From JAXLVB01 sp046329195 (lineage in GTDB: Bacteria > Bacteroidota > Bacteroidia > Cytophagales > Spirosomataceae): a stretch of 64,000 bases of DNA. A model generated the notes under the pieces. That model ran no database searches. It had not been told where the DNA came from and saw only the letters and a program-made list of their open reading frames with translations. Position numbers and translations under genes: made by a program. Position 1 is the stretch's first letter. The number at the start of each line of letters is the position of its first letter. Location of the stretch: NCBI GenBank assembly GCA_046329195.1, contig JAXLVB010000002.1:2294001-2358000 (forward strand). Reading direction: 5' to 3'. Shown in pieces: positions 17,730 to 27,207 of this stretch.

Positions 17730-20700
17730 TTAGAATGATAAGTTCACACCAACTTGGAATCCACGAGATTTAGGGAATTGTTGCTTAGTGTAAACACCAG
17801 CAGTAGCAAAACCTGTGTTCATTTCAGGGTCAACACCTTTGAACTTCGTGATTACGAAAAGGTTTTGACCTGATACATAGATTTGTGCACGGCTCAATAC
17901 CCCAATCTTAGGGAAGGTGTAAGCTAAACGAGCATTGTTCAAACGTACAAAACTACCGTCTTCTACAAAGTAATTGAAAGCACCTGTTTTGTCATCTTTG
18001 ATAGGCGAAGTAGCGGCTTCACGCAAGGTGTTCTCTTCTGCAAAACGACCTACTTGACGAGCAAACAACATCCGTTCTGCATTAAAGATTTTGTTACCGA
18101 ACTGGCCATTGAAGAACAAGCTCAAGCTCCAGTTTTTGTACGAGAAATTGTTGTTCAACGACACTGTTACTTTAGGTAGTGGGCTACCTGCAAAGGTACG
18201 GTCAGCATCATTTTCGTTGATTTTGCCGTCTTTGTTAATGTCTTCAAACATGTAGTCTCCTAATTTAGCATTAGAATTCAACTTTTGGTAATTAACCAAT
18301 TGTTCCTGCGTTTGAATAATACCCGTTACATTAGCTGCCCAGAAAGCACCTACTGGATAACCTGGACGGATAATCGAGAACGGAACTTGTGATGTACCAC
18401 GAGTTACAGCTCCTAAGCCAGTATATAAAAAGATTTGGTCTGATGCTGCAAAAATACCACTCGATAAGCCTGTTACTTCGTTCTTCAAAGTAGCAAGAGC
18501 AATAGTAGCATCATATTTGAAATCAGACTTATCAATAATCAAACCATTGATTGACAATTCAAGACCTTGGTTACGCATAGAGGCTACGTTTGCCAAGATT
18601 TGCGAGTAGATGGGATTGATAGATAACGGAGCATCTACATTATATAACATATCGTTGGTATTCTTGATGTAGTAATCCAAGGTACCTGTAATCCGATAGT
18701 TGAACAAGCTGAAATCAATACCTGCACCATACGAAGTAGCAACCTCCCACTTCAAGTCTGGGTTTGGGTTCTGGATAGGGCCATAAACGGGATACCAGTT
18801 GCCATTGTCATAGTATTTACCATATGACGAATTATCTGGTTTAGTATTGCCCAGTAGAGCCAAAGTAGTATATGGTCTAATCCCTTCTGAGTTACCTGCT
18901 TGACCATAGTTAATACGGAGCTTCAAGTTGTTGATTTTAGAGTTCCCTTTCAAGAAGTCTTCGTTGCTCAAAGTCCAACCTACTGATGCCGATGGGAAGA
19001 AGCCCCACTTATTGTTGGCACCGAATTTAGACGAACCATCACGACGTAGGTTTACTGTAGCAAAATATTTCTCTGAAATAGATGCTTGCAAACGACCGAA
19101 GAATGAAATCAACTTGTAGTTGCTGTGGAATGAAGAAACCGCATCATTTGAACGCTGGCCTAACGCTAAACCAGCACCTGCACCTAAGTTATCGAACGAA
19201 ATGGCATCGGAGATGAAGTTATTGTTGGTAGCAGAGAAACCTTCAAATGTAACATCTTGGTAAGAATAACCAGCCAATGCTCCGAAGTTAACTCCACCAA
19301 ATGTTTTGTTGTAATTAAAAGTCAATTCCAACAATTTATCTTCGCTTGGAGCACCTGATACTGGGCCTAAACCACGACTTGCCAAACCTTTAGCTGCTTC
19401 ATTAGAACGTGGGATACGAGACTTAAAGTAGTATCCACTAGATGAAGAACCTTTCAAGGCACCGTTAGCGGCAAACGTTAAGTTATCCGTAAGCTTGTAG
19501 CTTAAGCGCAAGTTACCTAAGTATTCGATTGACTTTGCATAGTTAGTAGTCTCATTGATTTCAGCTACTGAATTATACATCGAGAAGGCACCTGGACGCT
19601 CAAAATAACCAGCTCCAGCTTCGATACCACCAGCAGTTTGGTTAGAAGCAGCAGTCGTATAGATAGGGTCAGTTGGCAAGTTAGTGATTGAGTAGGTAAA
19701 GGCATCGTAGTTTACAAAATCACGACGAGTTGTAATAGCTGAAAGGTTAGTTTGAATGTCAAGCTTACCATTCAATGCCTTTTGATCAAGGTTGATACGA
19801 GCACTCAAGCGTTCGTTACCTGATTTGTTAACTACACCGTCTTGCTTCAAATAACCTACCGAAGCACGATAGCTAAAGTTTTCAGTACCACCGCCGATAG
19901 CAATGTTATGGCTTTGGACTTTACCTGTACGAGTGATAGCCCCAAACCAGTCAGTATCAGCACCTTTGTCGTCCATGGTATAACCAAAACTCTTGGCCGC
20001 TGCACGATACTCTGATGCGTTCATGTAATCTGGACGCTTAGCAATTACATCAATACCTGTGTAGCCATTGTATTCAACAGATGACTTGCCACCTTTACCA
20101 CGCTTTGTAGTAATGATGATAACGCCATTAGCAGCACGAGCACCGTAGATAGCCGCAGACGAAGCATCACGCAACACGTCCATAGTCTCGATGTCGTTTA
20201 CGTTGATGTTTTGGATGGGTACACCCGGCACACCGTCCACTACATAAAGTGGATCCGAACCAGCAGCCAACGAACCAACCCCACGCAAACGAACTGTTGG
20301 CGCTGAGTTAGGGTCACTACCCGTTTGGTTGATGGTAAGACCAGCCACTTTACCTTGTACAGCTTGCAATGGGTTTGCAATCACACCAGGGTTAAAGTCT
20401 TTGCTACTTACACTTGATACAGTACCCGAGATTTCTTTTCTCTTTTGAGTACCATAACCCACTACTACTACTTCTTCGAGGGCTTTCACATCGCTACCCA
20501 ACTTAATGTCAATAACGGTACGGTTCCCTACCGCTACCTCCTGAGAGGTGTAGCCCACATAACTAAATACGAGTGTGCCTCCGTCCGGAACGCTAATTTT
20601 ATAGCTACCATCTACGCTAGTAGCTACCCCTTTGCTAGTTCCTTTCACTTGCACACTTACGCCTGGAAGCCCTGAGCCATCAGCAGCATCAGTGACCTTA

Positions 20701-20813
20701 CCAGTAACTTGACGGTCTTGAGCGTAGGCACCCAGACTTGCCAGAAGAACAGTAGCAGCGAGGAAAACTCTTGCCGCCATTTTGTGAAGCAGTCTGTAAG
20801 AGTGATTCATCAT
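17730..20813 (-). CDS. SusC/RagA-family TonB-linked outer-membrane receptor
   Basis: This is an energy-dependent oligosaccharide importer of 1,027 residues. The order is: signal peptide ending near AYA-QDRQ, carboxypeptidase-regulatory-like domain (about 34-115), TonB-box-like VVVGYGTQKR (about 117-126), plug domain with the SusC signature (LYVVDGVPG and AANGVIIITTKRGK), and a 22-strand barrel ending in Phe. It pairs with the SusD gene that follows. A DeoR-type regulator is transcribed divergently 610 bases away. The two FG-GAP lipoproteins, the epimerase and the arabinofuranosidase nearby suggest a plant or microbial glycan containing arabinose, mannose or glucose (inference). Confidence 0.94.
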   Translation of the reverse strand: MMNHSYRLLHKMAARVFLAATVLLASLGAYAQDRQVTGKVTDAADGSGLPGVSVQVKGTSKGVATSVDGSYKISVPDGGTLVFSYVGYTSQEVAVGNRTVIDIKLGSDVKALEEVVVVGYGTQKRKEISGTVSSVSSKDFNPGVIANPLQAVQGKVAGLTINQTGSDPNSAPTVRLRGVGSLAAGSDPLYVVDGVPGVPIQNINVNDIETMDVLRDASSAAIYGARAANGVIIITTKRGKGGKSSVEYNGYTGIDVIAKRPDYMNASEYRAAAKSFGYTMDDKGADTDWFGAITRTGKVQSHNIAIGGGTENFSYRASVGYLKQDGVVNKSGNERLSARINLDQKALNGKLDIQTNLSAITTRRDFVNYDAFTYSITNLPTDPIYTTAASNQTAGGIEAGAGYFERPGAFSMYNSVAEINETTNYAKSIEYLGNLRLSYKLTDNLTFAANGALKGSSSSGYYFKSRIPRSNEAAKGLASRGLGPVSGAPSEDKLLELTFNYNKTFGGVNFGALAGYSYQDVTFEGFSATNNNFISDAISFDNLGAGAGLALGQRSNDAVSSFHSNYKLISFFGRLQASISEKYFATVNLRRDGSSKFGANNKWGFFPSASVGWTLSNEDFLKGNSKINNLKLRINYGQAGNSEGIRPYTTLALLGNTKPDNSSYGKYYDNGNWYPVYGPIQNPNPDLKWEVATSYGAGIDFSLFNYRITGTLDYYIKNTNDMLYNVDAPLSINPIYSQILANVASMRNQGLELSINGLIIDKSDFKYDATIALATLKNEVTGLSSGIFAASDQIFLYTGLGAVTRGTSQVPFSIIRPGYPVGAFWAANVTGIIQTQEQLVNYQKLNSNAKLGDYMFEDINKDGKINENDADRTFAGSPLPKVTVSLNNNFSYKNWSLSLFFNGQFGNKIFNAERMLFARQVGRFAEENTLREAATSPIKDDKTGAFNYFVEDGSFVRLNNARLAYTFPKIGVLSRAQIYVSGQNLFVITKFKGVDPEMNTGFATAGVYTKQQFPKSRGFQVGVNLSF

Positions 20814-20916
20814 AGGTTAAAGTTAAAAATGGTTAAAAATTAGTAAAAATTAAAGGGTGATTAGGTCAAAACAAACTCTTGCTATTTCTTGAAAGCATCC
20901 TGAAAATCAAACTTTT

Positions 20917-20943
20917 AAAAGCAATCTACAACAAATTGCTTTT
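20917..20943. terminator. Terminator-like hairpin in the susC leader region
   Basis: AAAAGCAAT (20917-20925) and ATTGCTTTT (20935-20943) pair perfectly around a 9-base loop. A run of T follows on the plus strand, and AT-rich sequence follows in the leftward direction. It could stop read-through or act as an attenuator about 100 bases before susC. Confidence 0.4.
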
Positions 20944-21135
20944 TTGAGTTAATTTGAATAAATCCAAGATTTAGTAGAAATTAAACCAAATCTAAGAGAG
21001 CAAATTACAATATAAAATTCCTTAAATCCAATTTTCGGTTCCAAAATTCTCAAGAATTCATGCAAGATACTTGCCTCAAAAAGTCAAAATGAAACCAAAA
21101 AATTAGGGAAAATAAATTGGGTGGTTGAAACAATG

Positions 21136-21256
21136 TTAACACAGCAATTTCTAAATTGACAATGAGTTTTGTAGTGAAAAGTTAGAGAAGGATAAGACCT
21201 TGAAACTCGTAACTCAAATTTGTTAGAGAAAAACCAATTCAGAATTGCTGTGTTAA
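21136..21256. repeat. 14-bp perfect inverted repeat between susC and the DeoR-type gene
   Basis: TTAACACAGCAATT (21136-21149) and AATTGCTGTGTTAA (21243-21256) are exact reverse complements separated by 93 bases. They could be two operators bridged by the DeoR-type protein (DNA looping is known for DeoR itself), or the base of a long RNA stem in the susC leader. Confidence 0.5.
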
Positions 21257-21343
21257 GCATACTCTCCTCTATAAAACCAAAAGACTGTGGTTTGTATGTT
21301 CAAGAGTTTGCACTGAATAGGATGCAATTCTTGAAATACTTTG

Positions 21344-21375
21344 CAAATATATGCAACATAATTGTTAATTATCAA
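21344..21375 (-). promoter_or_regulatory. Possible leftward promoter for susC
   Basis: On the minus strand, TTG (21373-21375) precedes TATATTTG (21344-21351) with 21 bases between, matching the Bacteroidota -33/-7 arrangement. The distance to the susC ATG is about 520 bases, which weakens the assignment. Confidence 0.35.
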
Positions 21376-21423
21376 GAGGTTTTTGCATTTATTTGCAGAA
21401 AAGTTCAATATTTTCTCTGAACT

Positions 21424-22170
21424 GTGGTAAAAGAAGAACGACAAAGTTGGATTCTTGACAAAATCAAGAAAGATAAACGAGTTACTTTGGTGGCACTGAG
21501 TCAGTTGCTCAATGTATCGTACGATAGTATTCGTCGAGATGTTATTGAATTAGAAGAGCGAGGGTTGCTCCGTAAAATACACGGTGCAGCCATTGAAAAT
21601 TCATATTTGCCGATGAAAGTTCGGCAAGAGTTAGGCATTCCGAACGAAGAAATTGTCAGCTTGGTCAAAAAATCAATCCAATTGATTTCGAGCGGACAGA
21701 TGATTTTGATGGATGGCGGCTCAACCAATTTATATATTGCCGAACACTTGCCACACCATTTAGAAGTGACCATTGTGACCAATAACCCTCCGCTAGCCAT
21801 GTCGTTGGCCAAACATCCCAACGCTGAGGTTATCTTACTGGGAGGCAAGTATTTAAAGCGCTATCAAATCACAACAGGTCATGAGACACTTGAGCAAATC
21901 AAATACCTCAAAGCAGACCTGTATTTTATGGGTGTGGTAGGCGCTCACCCCACCGAAGGATTCACGCTACGAGACTACGAAGAAGCTACTCAAAAACGAA
22001 GGATGATAGCATCGGCTCGTCAAGTTGTGGTTTGTGCGACCAACGAAAAGCTGAATACGTCGGTAGCTCACCGTATTTGTGGTGTAGAAGACGTCAGTTT
22101 ACTTGTTACCTCTGGCGAACCTGACGACCCTTCGCTAGCCGAGTGGCAAGGCAAAATTGATATTGTATAG
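21424..22170 (+). CDS. DeoR-family transcription regulator
   Basis: This is a sugar-phosphate-responsive regulator of 248 residues. The N-terminal winged helix-turn-helix is typical (LSQLLNVSYDSIRRDVIELE, then RGLLRKIHGAA, residues 22-58), and the C-terminal DeoRC domain has the isomerase-like effector site (LMDGGSTNLYIAEHL, VTNNPPLA, LLGGKYLKRYQITTG). The start is GTG at 21424 and gives the normal family N-terminus (MVKEERQSWILDKI). It is divergent from susC and is the natural candidate for controlling the sus locus; sugar phosphates are the usual inducers in the family. Confidence 0.9.
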   Translation: MVKEERQSWILDKIKKDKRVTLVALSQLLNVSYDSIRRDVIELEERGLLRKIHGAAIENSYLPMKVRQELGIPNEEIVSLVKKSIQLISSGQMILMDGGSTNLYIAEHLPHHLEVTIVTNNPPLAMSLAKHPNAEVILLGGKYLKRYQITTGHETLEQIKYLKADLYFMGVVGAHPTEGFTLRDYEEATQKRRMIASARQVVVCATNEKLNTSVAHRICGVEDVSLLVTSGEPDDPSLAEWQGKIDIV

Positions 22171-22177
22171 GTTTTGC

Positions 22178-22196
22178 CTTTGGTCCAAAACCAAAG
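22178..22196. terminator. Short hairpin after the DeoR-type gene
   Basis: CTTTGGT (22178-22184) and ACCAAAG (22190-22196) form a 7-bp stem with a 5-base loop just after the stop codon. No T-run follows, so it is a weak candidate. Confidence 0.35.
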
Positions 22197-22329
22197 CGGC
22201 TATTAATCAATAAATTATGCTTATTTTGATAGTGATAGCTGCCAATCTAGATAAAAACATAGCATCAAACCCTTCAGTTGAATAGCAGATTACCACTGGA
22301 ATATAAGGGCAAAACTAAAATTTAGATAC

Positions 22330-22337
22330 TACCTTTG
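22330..22337 (+). promoter_or_regulatory. Possible -7 box for the FAD/Fe-S dehydrogenase gene
   Basis: TACCTTTG fits TAnnTTTG and ends 19 bases before the ATG at 22357, implying a very short leader. A -33 TTG at proper spacing is not evident. Confidence 0.4.
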
Positions 22338-22356
22338 TGGCTCAATTGAAAAGCCA

Positions 22357-25299
22357 ATGACCCAGCGAGTAGTATCCGTTCCAGCCAATTTAGTACCTCC
22401 ATTAGAACAGCTTGCCAGTCAGTTAGAAGGTGAGCTGCACTTTGACACGGTCATGCGTACGCTGTACGCTACCGACGCCTCGGCGTATCGAGAAATGCCG
22501 CTGGCTGTAGCCATTCCCAAAACGGTTGCAGACATCAAAAAGCTCATTTCGTTTGCTCATACACACCAAACCTCCTTGATTCCTCGTACGGCAGGTACTT
22601 CATTGGCTGGCCAAGTGGTAGGCAATGGCATTGTGGTGGACGTTTCCCGAACTTTTTCGGACATTTTGGAAGTAAACGTTGCCGAAAGTTGGGTGCGTGT
22701 ACAACCCGGAGTCGTACGAGACGAATTAAATCTATTCCTCAAAAATTACGGTCTTTTCTTTGGCCCCGAAACCTCAACTGCCAACCGAGCTATGATTGGG
22801 GGGATGGTTGGCAACAACTCATGTGGTTCTAACTCGGTAGTATATGGCTCAACTCGTGACCATTTGCTAAGTGTAAAAGCCATTTTGTCAGATGGCTCAG
22901 AAGTAGAATTTTCGGCGACTGAAACCTATCCCGAAGCGGATGGTCTGCTCGGTGACATTTACCGCAAGACGTATGAGTTGCTGAACAATGCACACAATCA
23001 ATCCGAAATTCGTAATGAATTCCCCAAATCGTCTATTGAGCGTCGCAATACAGGTTATGCGTTGGACATGTTGTTAGATTGCAAGCCATTCACACCCGAT
23101 GGGCCTGACTTTAACATGTGCCGACTCATTGCAGGGTCTGAGGGTACACTTTGTTTTTTGACCGAAATCAAAATCCATGTCAATCCACTTCCACTCAAAG
23201 AAATCGGCTTAGTCTGCGTTCATTTTAATTCAATTGATGAGTCGCTTCGAGCCAATGTGATGGCAATGCAGTACAGTCCTTCGGCCAGCGAGTTGATTGA
23301 CCACTATATCTTGGAGTGTACAAAGGCCAATCCAGAACAGCGGCAAAACCGCTTTTTTGTAGAAGGTGACCCTGGAGCGCTTTTGGTGATTGAGTTTCGG
23401 AGAGAAACAAGAGCCGAGATTGATGAAATAGCCCAGCGCTTAATTGCGGAATTTAAGGAACTGGGTTTTGGCTATCATTATCCCATTGTCTATGGAGACG
23501 ACACCAAAAAAGTTTGGAACCTCCGTAAAGCCGGTTTGGGCTTACTCTCTAACCTTCCAGGCGACGAAAAAGCAGTTGCAGTGATTGAAGATACCGCTGT
23601 ATCGGTAGAAGACTTACCTGCCTACATTCGAGAATTCAATGAGATTTTGACAAAACACCAATTGTATTCGGTGCATTATGCTCATGCGGGGTCGGGCGAG
23701 TTGCACCTGCGGCCTATTATCAACCTCAAGACCACCGAAGGACATCAGCAGTTTCGGACGATTGCTACGGAAATCGCTCATCTGGTCAAAAAATACAAAG
23801 GCTCTCTTTCGGGTGAACATGGCGACGGGCGCTTGCGAGGAGAATTTATTCGCTTGATGGTTGGTGAACACAACTATCAGTTAATGAAGGCAATCAAACA
23901 ACTTTGGGACCCTGCTCATATTTTCAACCCCAACAAGGTGGTAGATACGCCACCAATGGATACGTTTTTGCGCTATGAAGCCGGACACCAAACGCCAGCG
24001 TTTAACACGTACTTCCGTTTTCATGACCAAGACGTACTCCAACATGCCGAGCAATGCAATGGCTCTGCCGACTGCCGCAAAACGCACCTAAGCGGCGGTA
24101 CGATGTGCCCCAGTTATATGGCTACTCGCAACGAGAAGGATACCACTCGGGCCCGTGCCAATATCCTGCGAGAAGCCTTGACCAATTCCGAAAAACTCAA
24201 TCGCTTTGATAGCCAAGAGGTTAAAGAAGTGATGGATTTATGTTTGGTTTGCAAAGGCTGTAAAGCTGAATGCCCCTCAAACGTGGATGTGGCCAAGCTC
24301 AAGATGGAGTTTCTCCAAAACTACTACGACAAAAACGGCATACCCCTACGCAGTTGGATGATTGGGAATTTCTCTAAACTCACAAAAGTGGCTTCGTATG
24401 TGCCTTGGGGTTACAATTTTATTTTTAAGAATGCACCCTTGCGCCGCATTGCGAATCAACTTGTTGGCTTTCACCCTGAGCGCACTATGCCGCTTTTGGC
24501 GCCTCAAACCCTAAAAAGTTGGTTCAAAAGTCGAGAAAGCTCCAAAAAAGTCAATGAGTCGTTGGCTCGACGGAAAGTATATTTGTTTGTAGATGAGTTT
24601 ACTAACTATAACGATGTAGCCATTGGAAAAACCGCTATATTGCTCTTAGAAAAATTGGGCTATGAAGTGGTGGTTCCTACGCATGTTGATTCGGGTCGGC
24701 CTCAGTTATCGAAAGGATTGTTGAAAGAGGCAAAAAAAATAGCCATCGAAAACGTTCGTTTACTCCAAGACGTGGTTAGTGCCGAAACCCCTTTGATAGG
24801 AATAGAGCCTTCAGCGATTTTAACCTTTAGAGACGAATACCCTGATTTAGTACCTGACGAATGGGTAGAAGCTGCTAAAAAAATAGGTCAACATGCGCTA
24901 TTGATTGATGAATTTATTGCCAAGGAGATAGATGCCAAACGCATCAATAAAAATCAGTTCACTACCCAAAAGCAGTTGATTAAACTTCATGGACATTGTC
25001 AGCAAAAGGCCGTGTCTTCGGTAGTTCCGACCAAGAAAATGCTCAGTCTGCCCGAAAACTATGAGGTACAACTCATTCCGAGTGGTTGTTGCGGCATGGC
25101 AGGTTCGTTTGGCTACGAAACGGAGCATTTTGAAATCTCAAACAAAATTGGTGAGTTAGTCCTGTTCCCAACCGTTCGGAAGCAGCCCCAAGACGTCATC
25201 ATTGCTGCATCAGGTACAAGCTGCCGCCATCAAATTCATGACGGTACAGGCCGCCACGCCAAGCACCCGGTTGAGATTTTATGGGAGGCATTGGTATAG
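22357..25299 (+). CDS. FAD- and Fe-S-binding D-2-hydroxyacid dehydrogenase (YdiJ-like)
   Basis: This 980-residue fusion enzyme oxidises D-2-hydroxyacids (D-lactate or D-2-hydroxyglutarate) and passes electrons to the respiratory chain. The order is: FAD-binding PCMH domain (about 40-190, with PRTAGTSLAGQVVGNGIVVD), GlcD-type C-terminal domain (about 260-530, ending SGEHGDGRLRGEF through HIFNPNKVVD), a ferredoxin-like part with CNGSADC near 565 and CLVCKGCKAECP near 630, and a CCG domain with GCCGMAGSFGYE near 910. No signal peptide is seen; it would act at the inner face of the membrane. It stands alone, so the exact acid is uncertain. Confidence 0.9.
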   Translation: MTQRVVSVPANLVPPLEQLASQLEGELHFDTVMRTLYATDASAYREMPLAVAIPKTVADIKKLISFAHTHQTSLIPRTAGTSLAGQVVGNGIVVDVSRTFSDILEVNVAESWVRVQPGVVRDELNLFLKNYGLFFGPETSTANRAMIGGMVGNNSCGSNSVVYGSTRDHLLSVKAILSDGSEVEFSATETYPEADGLLGDIYRKTYELLNNAHNQSEIRNEFPKSSIERRNTGYALDMLLDCKPFTPDGPDFNMCRLIAGSEGTLCFLTEIKIHVNPLPLKEIGLVCVHFNSIDESLRANVMAMQYSPSASELIDHYILECTKANPEQRQNRFFVEGDPGALLVIEFRRETRAEIDEIAQRLIAEFKELGFGYHYPIVYGDDTKKVWNLRKAGLGLLSNLPGDEKAVAVIEDTAVSVEDLPAYIREFNEILTKHQLYSVHYAHAGSGELHLRPIINLKTTEGHQQFRTIATEIAHLVKKYKGSLSGEHGDGRLRGEFIRLMVGEHNYQLMKAIKQLWDPAHIFNPNKVVDTPPMDTFLRYEAGHQTPAFNTYFRFHDQDVLQHAEQCNGSADCRKTHLSGGTMCPSYMATRNEKDTTRARANILREALTNSEKLNRFDSQEVKEVMDLCLVCKGCKAECPSNVDVAKLKMEFLQNYYDKNGIPLRSWMIGNFSKLTKVASYVPWGYNFIFKNAPLRRIANQLVGFHPERTMPLLAPQTLKSWFKSRESSKKVNESLARRKVYLFVDEFTNYNDVAIGKTAILLLEKLGYEVVVPTHVDSGRPQLSKGLLKEAKKIAIENVRLLQDVVSAETPLIGIEPSAILTFRDEYPDLVPDEWVEAAKKIGQHALLIDEFIAKEIDAKRINKNQFTTQKQLIKLHGHCQQKAVSSVVPTKKMLSLPENYEVQLIPSGCCGMAGSFGYETEHFEISNKIGELVLFPTVRKQPQDVIIAASGTSCRHQIHDGTGRHAKHPVEILWEALV

Positions 25300-25379
25300 G
25301 TTCATGTAAAGAAGCTAAATGACTACACATAGTGGGTAGGACGTAATCCGTTCATTTTCAAAAATATTCAGCGTATTAC

Positions 25380-25411
25380 TTGTTTACGTCGAGGTAAGAT
25401 GTTTATCTTTG
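25380..25411 (+). promoter_or_regulatory. Promoter (-33 TTG, -7 TATCTTTG)
   Basis: TTG (25380-25382), a 21-base spacer and TATCTTTG (25404-25411) form a good Bacteroidota promoter pointing right. The next gene, the MATE transporter, begins 328 bases downstream. Confidence 0.5.
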
Positions 25412-25738
25412 TGCCTGTATTCTTCTACGCCCAGTCCCGTAAACAAGTTACAGCTGATGAAGTCCTAAGTTGCCCGTTCCTTCCTATTCAAGTACCTCTA
25501 TTTTCAGGTGGGTTTGAATAGTTACCTAATTGGCCTATCAACCCAAGTTTTGGGTCGGTATCTACCATTTAGGCGTAAGGAAACGGTTTTGCAATGATTC
25601 ATTCATGGCTTCTGAACCGAAACAGGGATTGGGATTCTTCGCTTCAAAGCCTCATTTTTCATCGTCATTCATCTTCGTTTTTTGTAGCGTGTATAACCTG
25701 CGTATAACAGGTGAATCGGCCTTTTTTTATCAATCTAC
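25412..25738. other. Long apparent leader before the MATE gene
   Basis: This 327-base stretch lies between a good promoter and the transporter start. I recognise no riboswitch class, and the short frames in it do not look coding. A 5-bp stem (ACCTG / CAGGT near 25697-25713) sits just before the gene. An untranslated leader is the simplest reading. Confidence 0.35.
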
Positions 25739-27124
25739 ATGAAAAAGTATCTATCTCTATTTTTAGAAGCCTTGCGAGGCGAAGAACACAATTTTACCAC
25801 TGGTAGTATCAACAAGGCTATTTTTATGCTCGCTGTGCCCTCCATTTTGGAGATGAGCTTAGAGTCGGTGTTTGCGGTGGTAGATGTATCGTTTGTTTCA
25901 CGAGTTGGTACAGATGCCGTGGCCGTAGTGGGTCTTACGGAGTCAGTTCTAACCTTGGTTTATTCGATTGCGTGGGGATTTAGCGTGGCAGCTACGGCTA
26001 TCATTTCCCGCCGAATTGGTGAAAACAACGAAGCGGGTGCCTCTGAAGCAGCTGGGCAAGTCATTGTGATTTCGATGATTTTGGCGGTGCTGATTGGTGT
26101 ACCGTGTTTCATTTTTGCCGAAGACATCCTATTGGCCATGGGAGCCAGTGCATCGGTTATTCAAGACGGCTTGTTATTCACCAAACTTATGTTTGCCAGT
26201 ACTCCTGCCATCATTTTGCTTTACACGTTGAGTGGTGCTTTGCGGGGGGCGGGTAGTGCCGCTTTTGCCATGCGTTCATTGGTAGTAGCCAATGTAGTCA
26301 ATATCTTGCTAGACTCCGTCTTGGTATTAGGCTTTTTGTTTTTTCCTAAACTGGGGGTAGTTGGCGCAGCCGTCGCTACTAGTACGGGGCGTACGCTAGG
26401 GGTATTGTATCAACTTCGCAAACTCAACGACGGCTCTTTACCGATTCGCTTGACCGTGCAACACCTTCGTCCTGATTGGGCGCTCATCCGCAAGTTTTTA
26501 GAATTGGCTTGGGGTAGTACCATTCAGTTTATCATTGCATCGGCCAGTTGGGTATTTTTAACTCGTATTTTGTCCTCTTTTGGTAGCGAAGTAGTAGCTG
26601 GTTATACCATTGCCATTCGTATTATCATCTTCACGATTTTGCCATCGTGGGGTATGGCCAATGCGGCAGCAGCACTGGTAGGGCAAAACTTGGGTGCTAA
26701 CCAACCTGAGCGAGCCGAGCAATCGGCTTGGCGAGCAGCTTATCTCAATACAGCATTCTTAGCCTTGGTGGCAGTTGTTTTCTTTGTATTTGCTCCCAAT
26801 TTGGTAGCTTTGTTTACCGACAAGCCACTAGCTATCGAAACGGGCATCGGATGTTTGCGAGTAATTTGCTTGGGCTATGTATTTTTTGCTAATGGTATGG
26901 TACTAGTGCAAGCATTCAACGGAGCAGGTGACACTCGTACACCAACTCTGATGAACTTGGTATGCTTCTGGGCTATCGAAATTCCCTTGGCTTATTTCTT
27001 AGCCCGTGAGTTGGATTTTGGCCCTACCGGGGTGTTTGCTTCCGTTGCCATCAGCGAATCATTAATGGCTATTATTGCCATTATTTTGTTTCGCAGAGGC
27101 AAATGGAAACTGGTACAAGTGTAG
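25739..27124 (+). CDS. MATE-family multidrug/metabolite exporter
   Basis: This is an inner-membrane cation-coupled antiporter of 461 residues with 12 predicted helices in two homologous halves. The N-terminal half opens GSINKAIFMLAVPSILEMSL, with the conserved Pro of helix 1; the inter-half region around residues 225-245 is basic and polar, as in the family. It resembles the NorM/DinF group found singly in many Bacteroidota. It is followed by a strong terminator, so it is transcribed alone. The substrate is unknown. Confidence 0.9.
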   Translation: MKKYLSLFLEALRGEEHNFTTGSINKAIFMLAVPSILEMSLESVFAVVDVSFVSRVGTDAVAVVGLTESVLTLVYSIAWGFSVAATAIISRRIGENNEAGASEAAGQVIVISMILAVLIGVPCFIFAEDILLAMGASASVIQDGLLFTKLMFASTPAIILLYTLSGALRGAGSAAFAMRSLVVANVVNILLDSVLVLGFLFFPKLGVVGAAVATSTGRTLGVLYQLRKLNDGSLPIRLTVQHLRPDWALIRKFLELAWGSTIQFIIASASWVFLTRILSSFGSEVVAGYTIAIRIIIFTILPSWGMANAAAALVGQNLGANQPERAEQSAWRAAYLNTAFLALVAVVFFVFAPNLVALFTDKPLAIETGIGCLRVICLGYVFFANGMVLVQAFNGAGDTRTPTLMNLVCFWAIEIPLAYFLARELDFGPTGVFASVAISESLMAIIAIILFRRGKWKLVQV

Positions 27125-27133
27125 TTTTATGTA

Positions 27134-27167
27134 GCATCGGCGAGCGGTTTGCTCGTCGATGCTTTTT
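27134..27167 (+). terminator. Rho-independent terminator after the MATE gene
   Basis: GCATCGGCGAGC (27134-27145) pairs with GCTCGTCGATGC (27151-27162), 12 bp with one G-T pair and a 5-base loop, directly followed by TTTTT (27163-27167). It begins 10 bases after the stop codon. Confidence 0.9.
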
Positions 27168-27207
27168 ATGGCTAGTAGGGAATACAGATGCAAAATACTA
27201 CTTGTAG

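Larger units (their letters stand above)
20814..21423. other. Long structured divergent intergenic region (susC / DeoR-type gene)
   Basis: This 610-base AT-rich region has no credible gene. It contains a 9-bp hairpin next to a T-run (20917-20943), a perfect 14-bp inverted repeat 93 bases apart (21136-21149 and 21243-21256), and a possible leftward promoter (21344-21375). If that promoter serves susC, the mRNA leader would be about 520 bases long and would contain both structures. Confidence 0.5.

Noticed and set aside
25530..25742. 70-codon rightward frame ahead of the MATE gene
   Set aside because: Low-complexity Phe/Ser content, overlaps the MATE start, no recognisable features.
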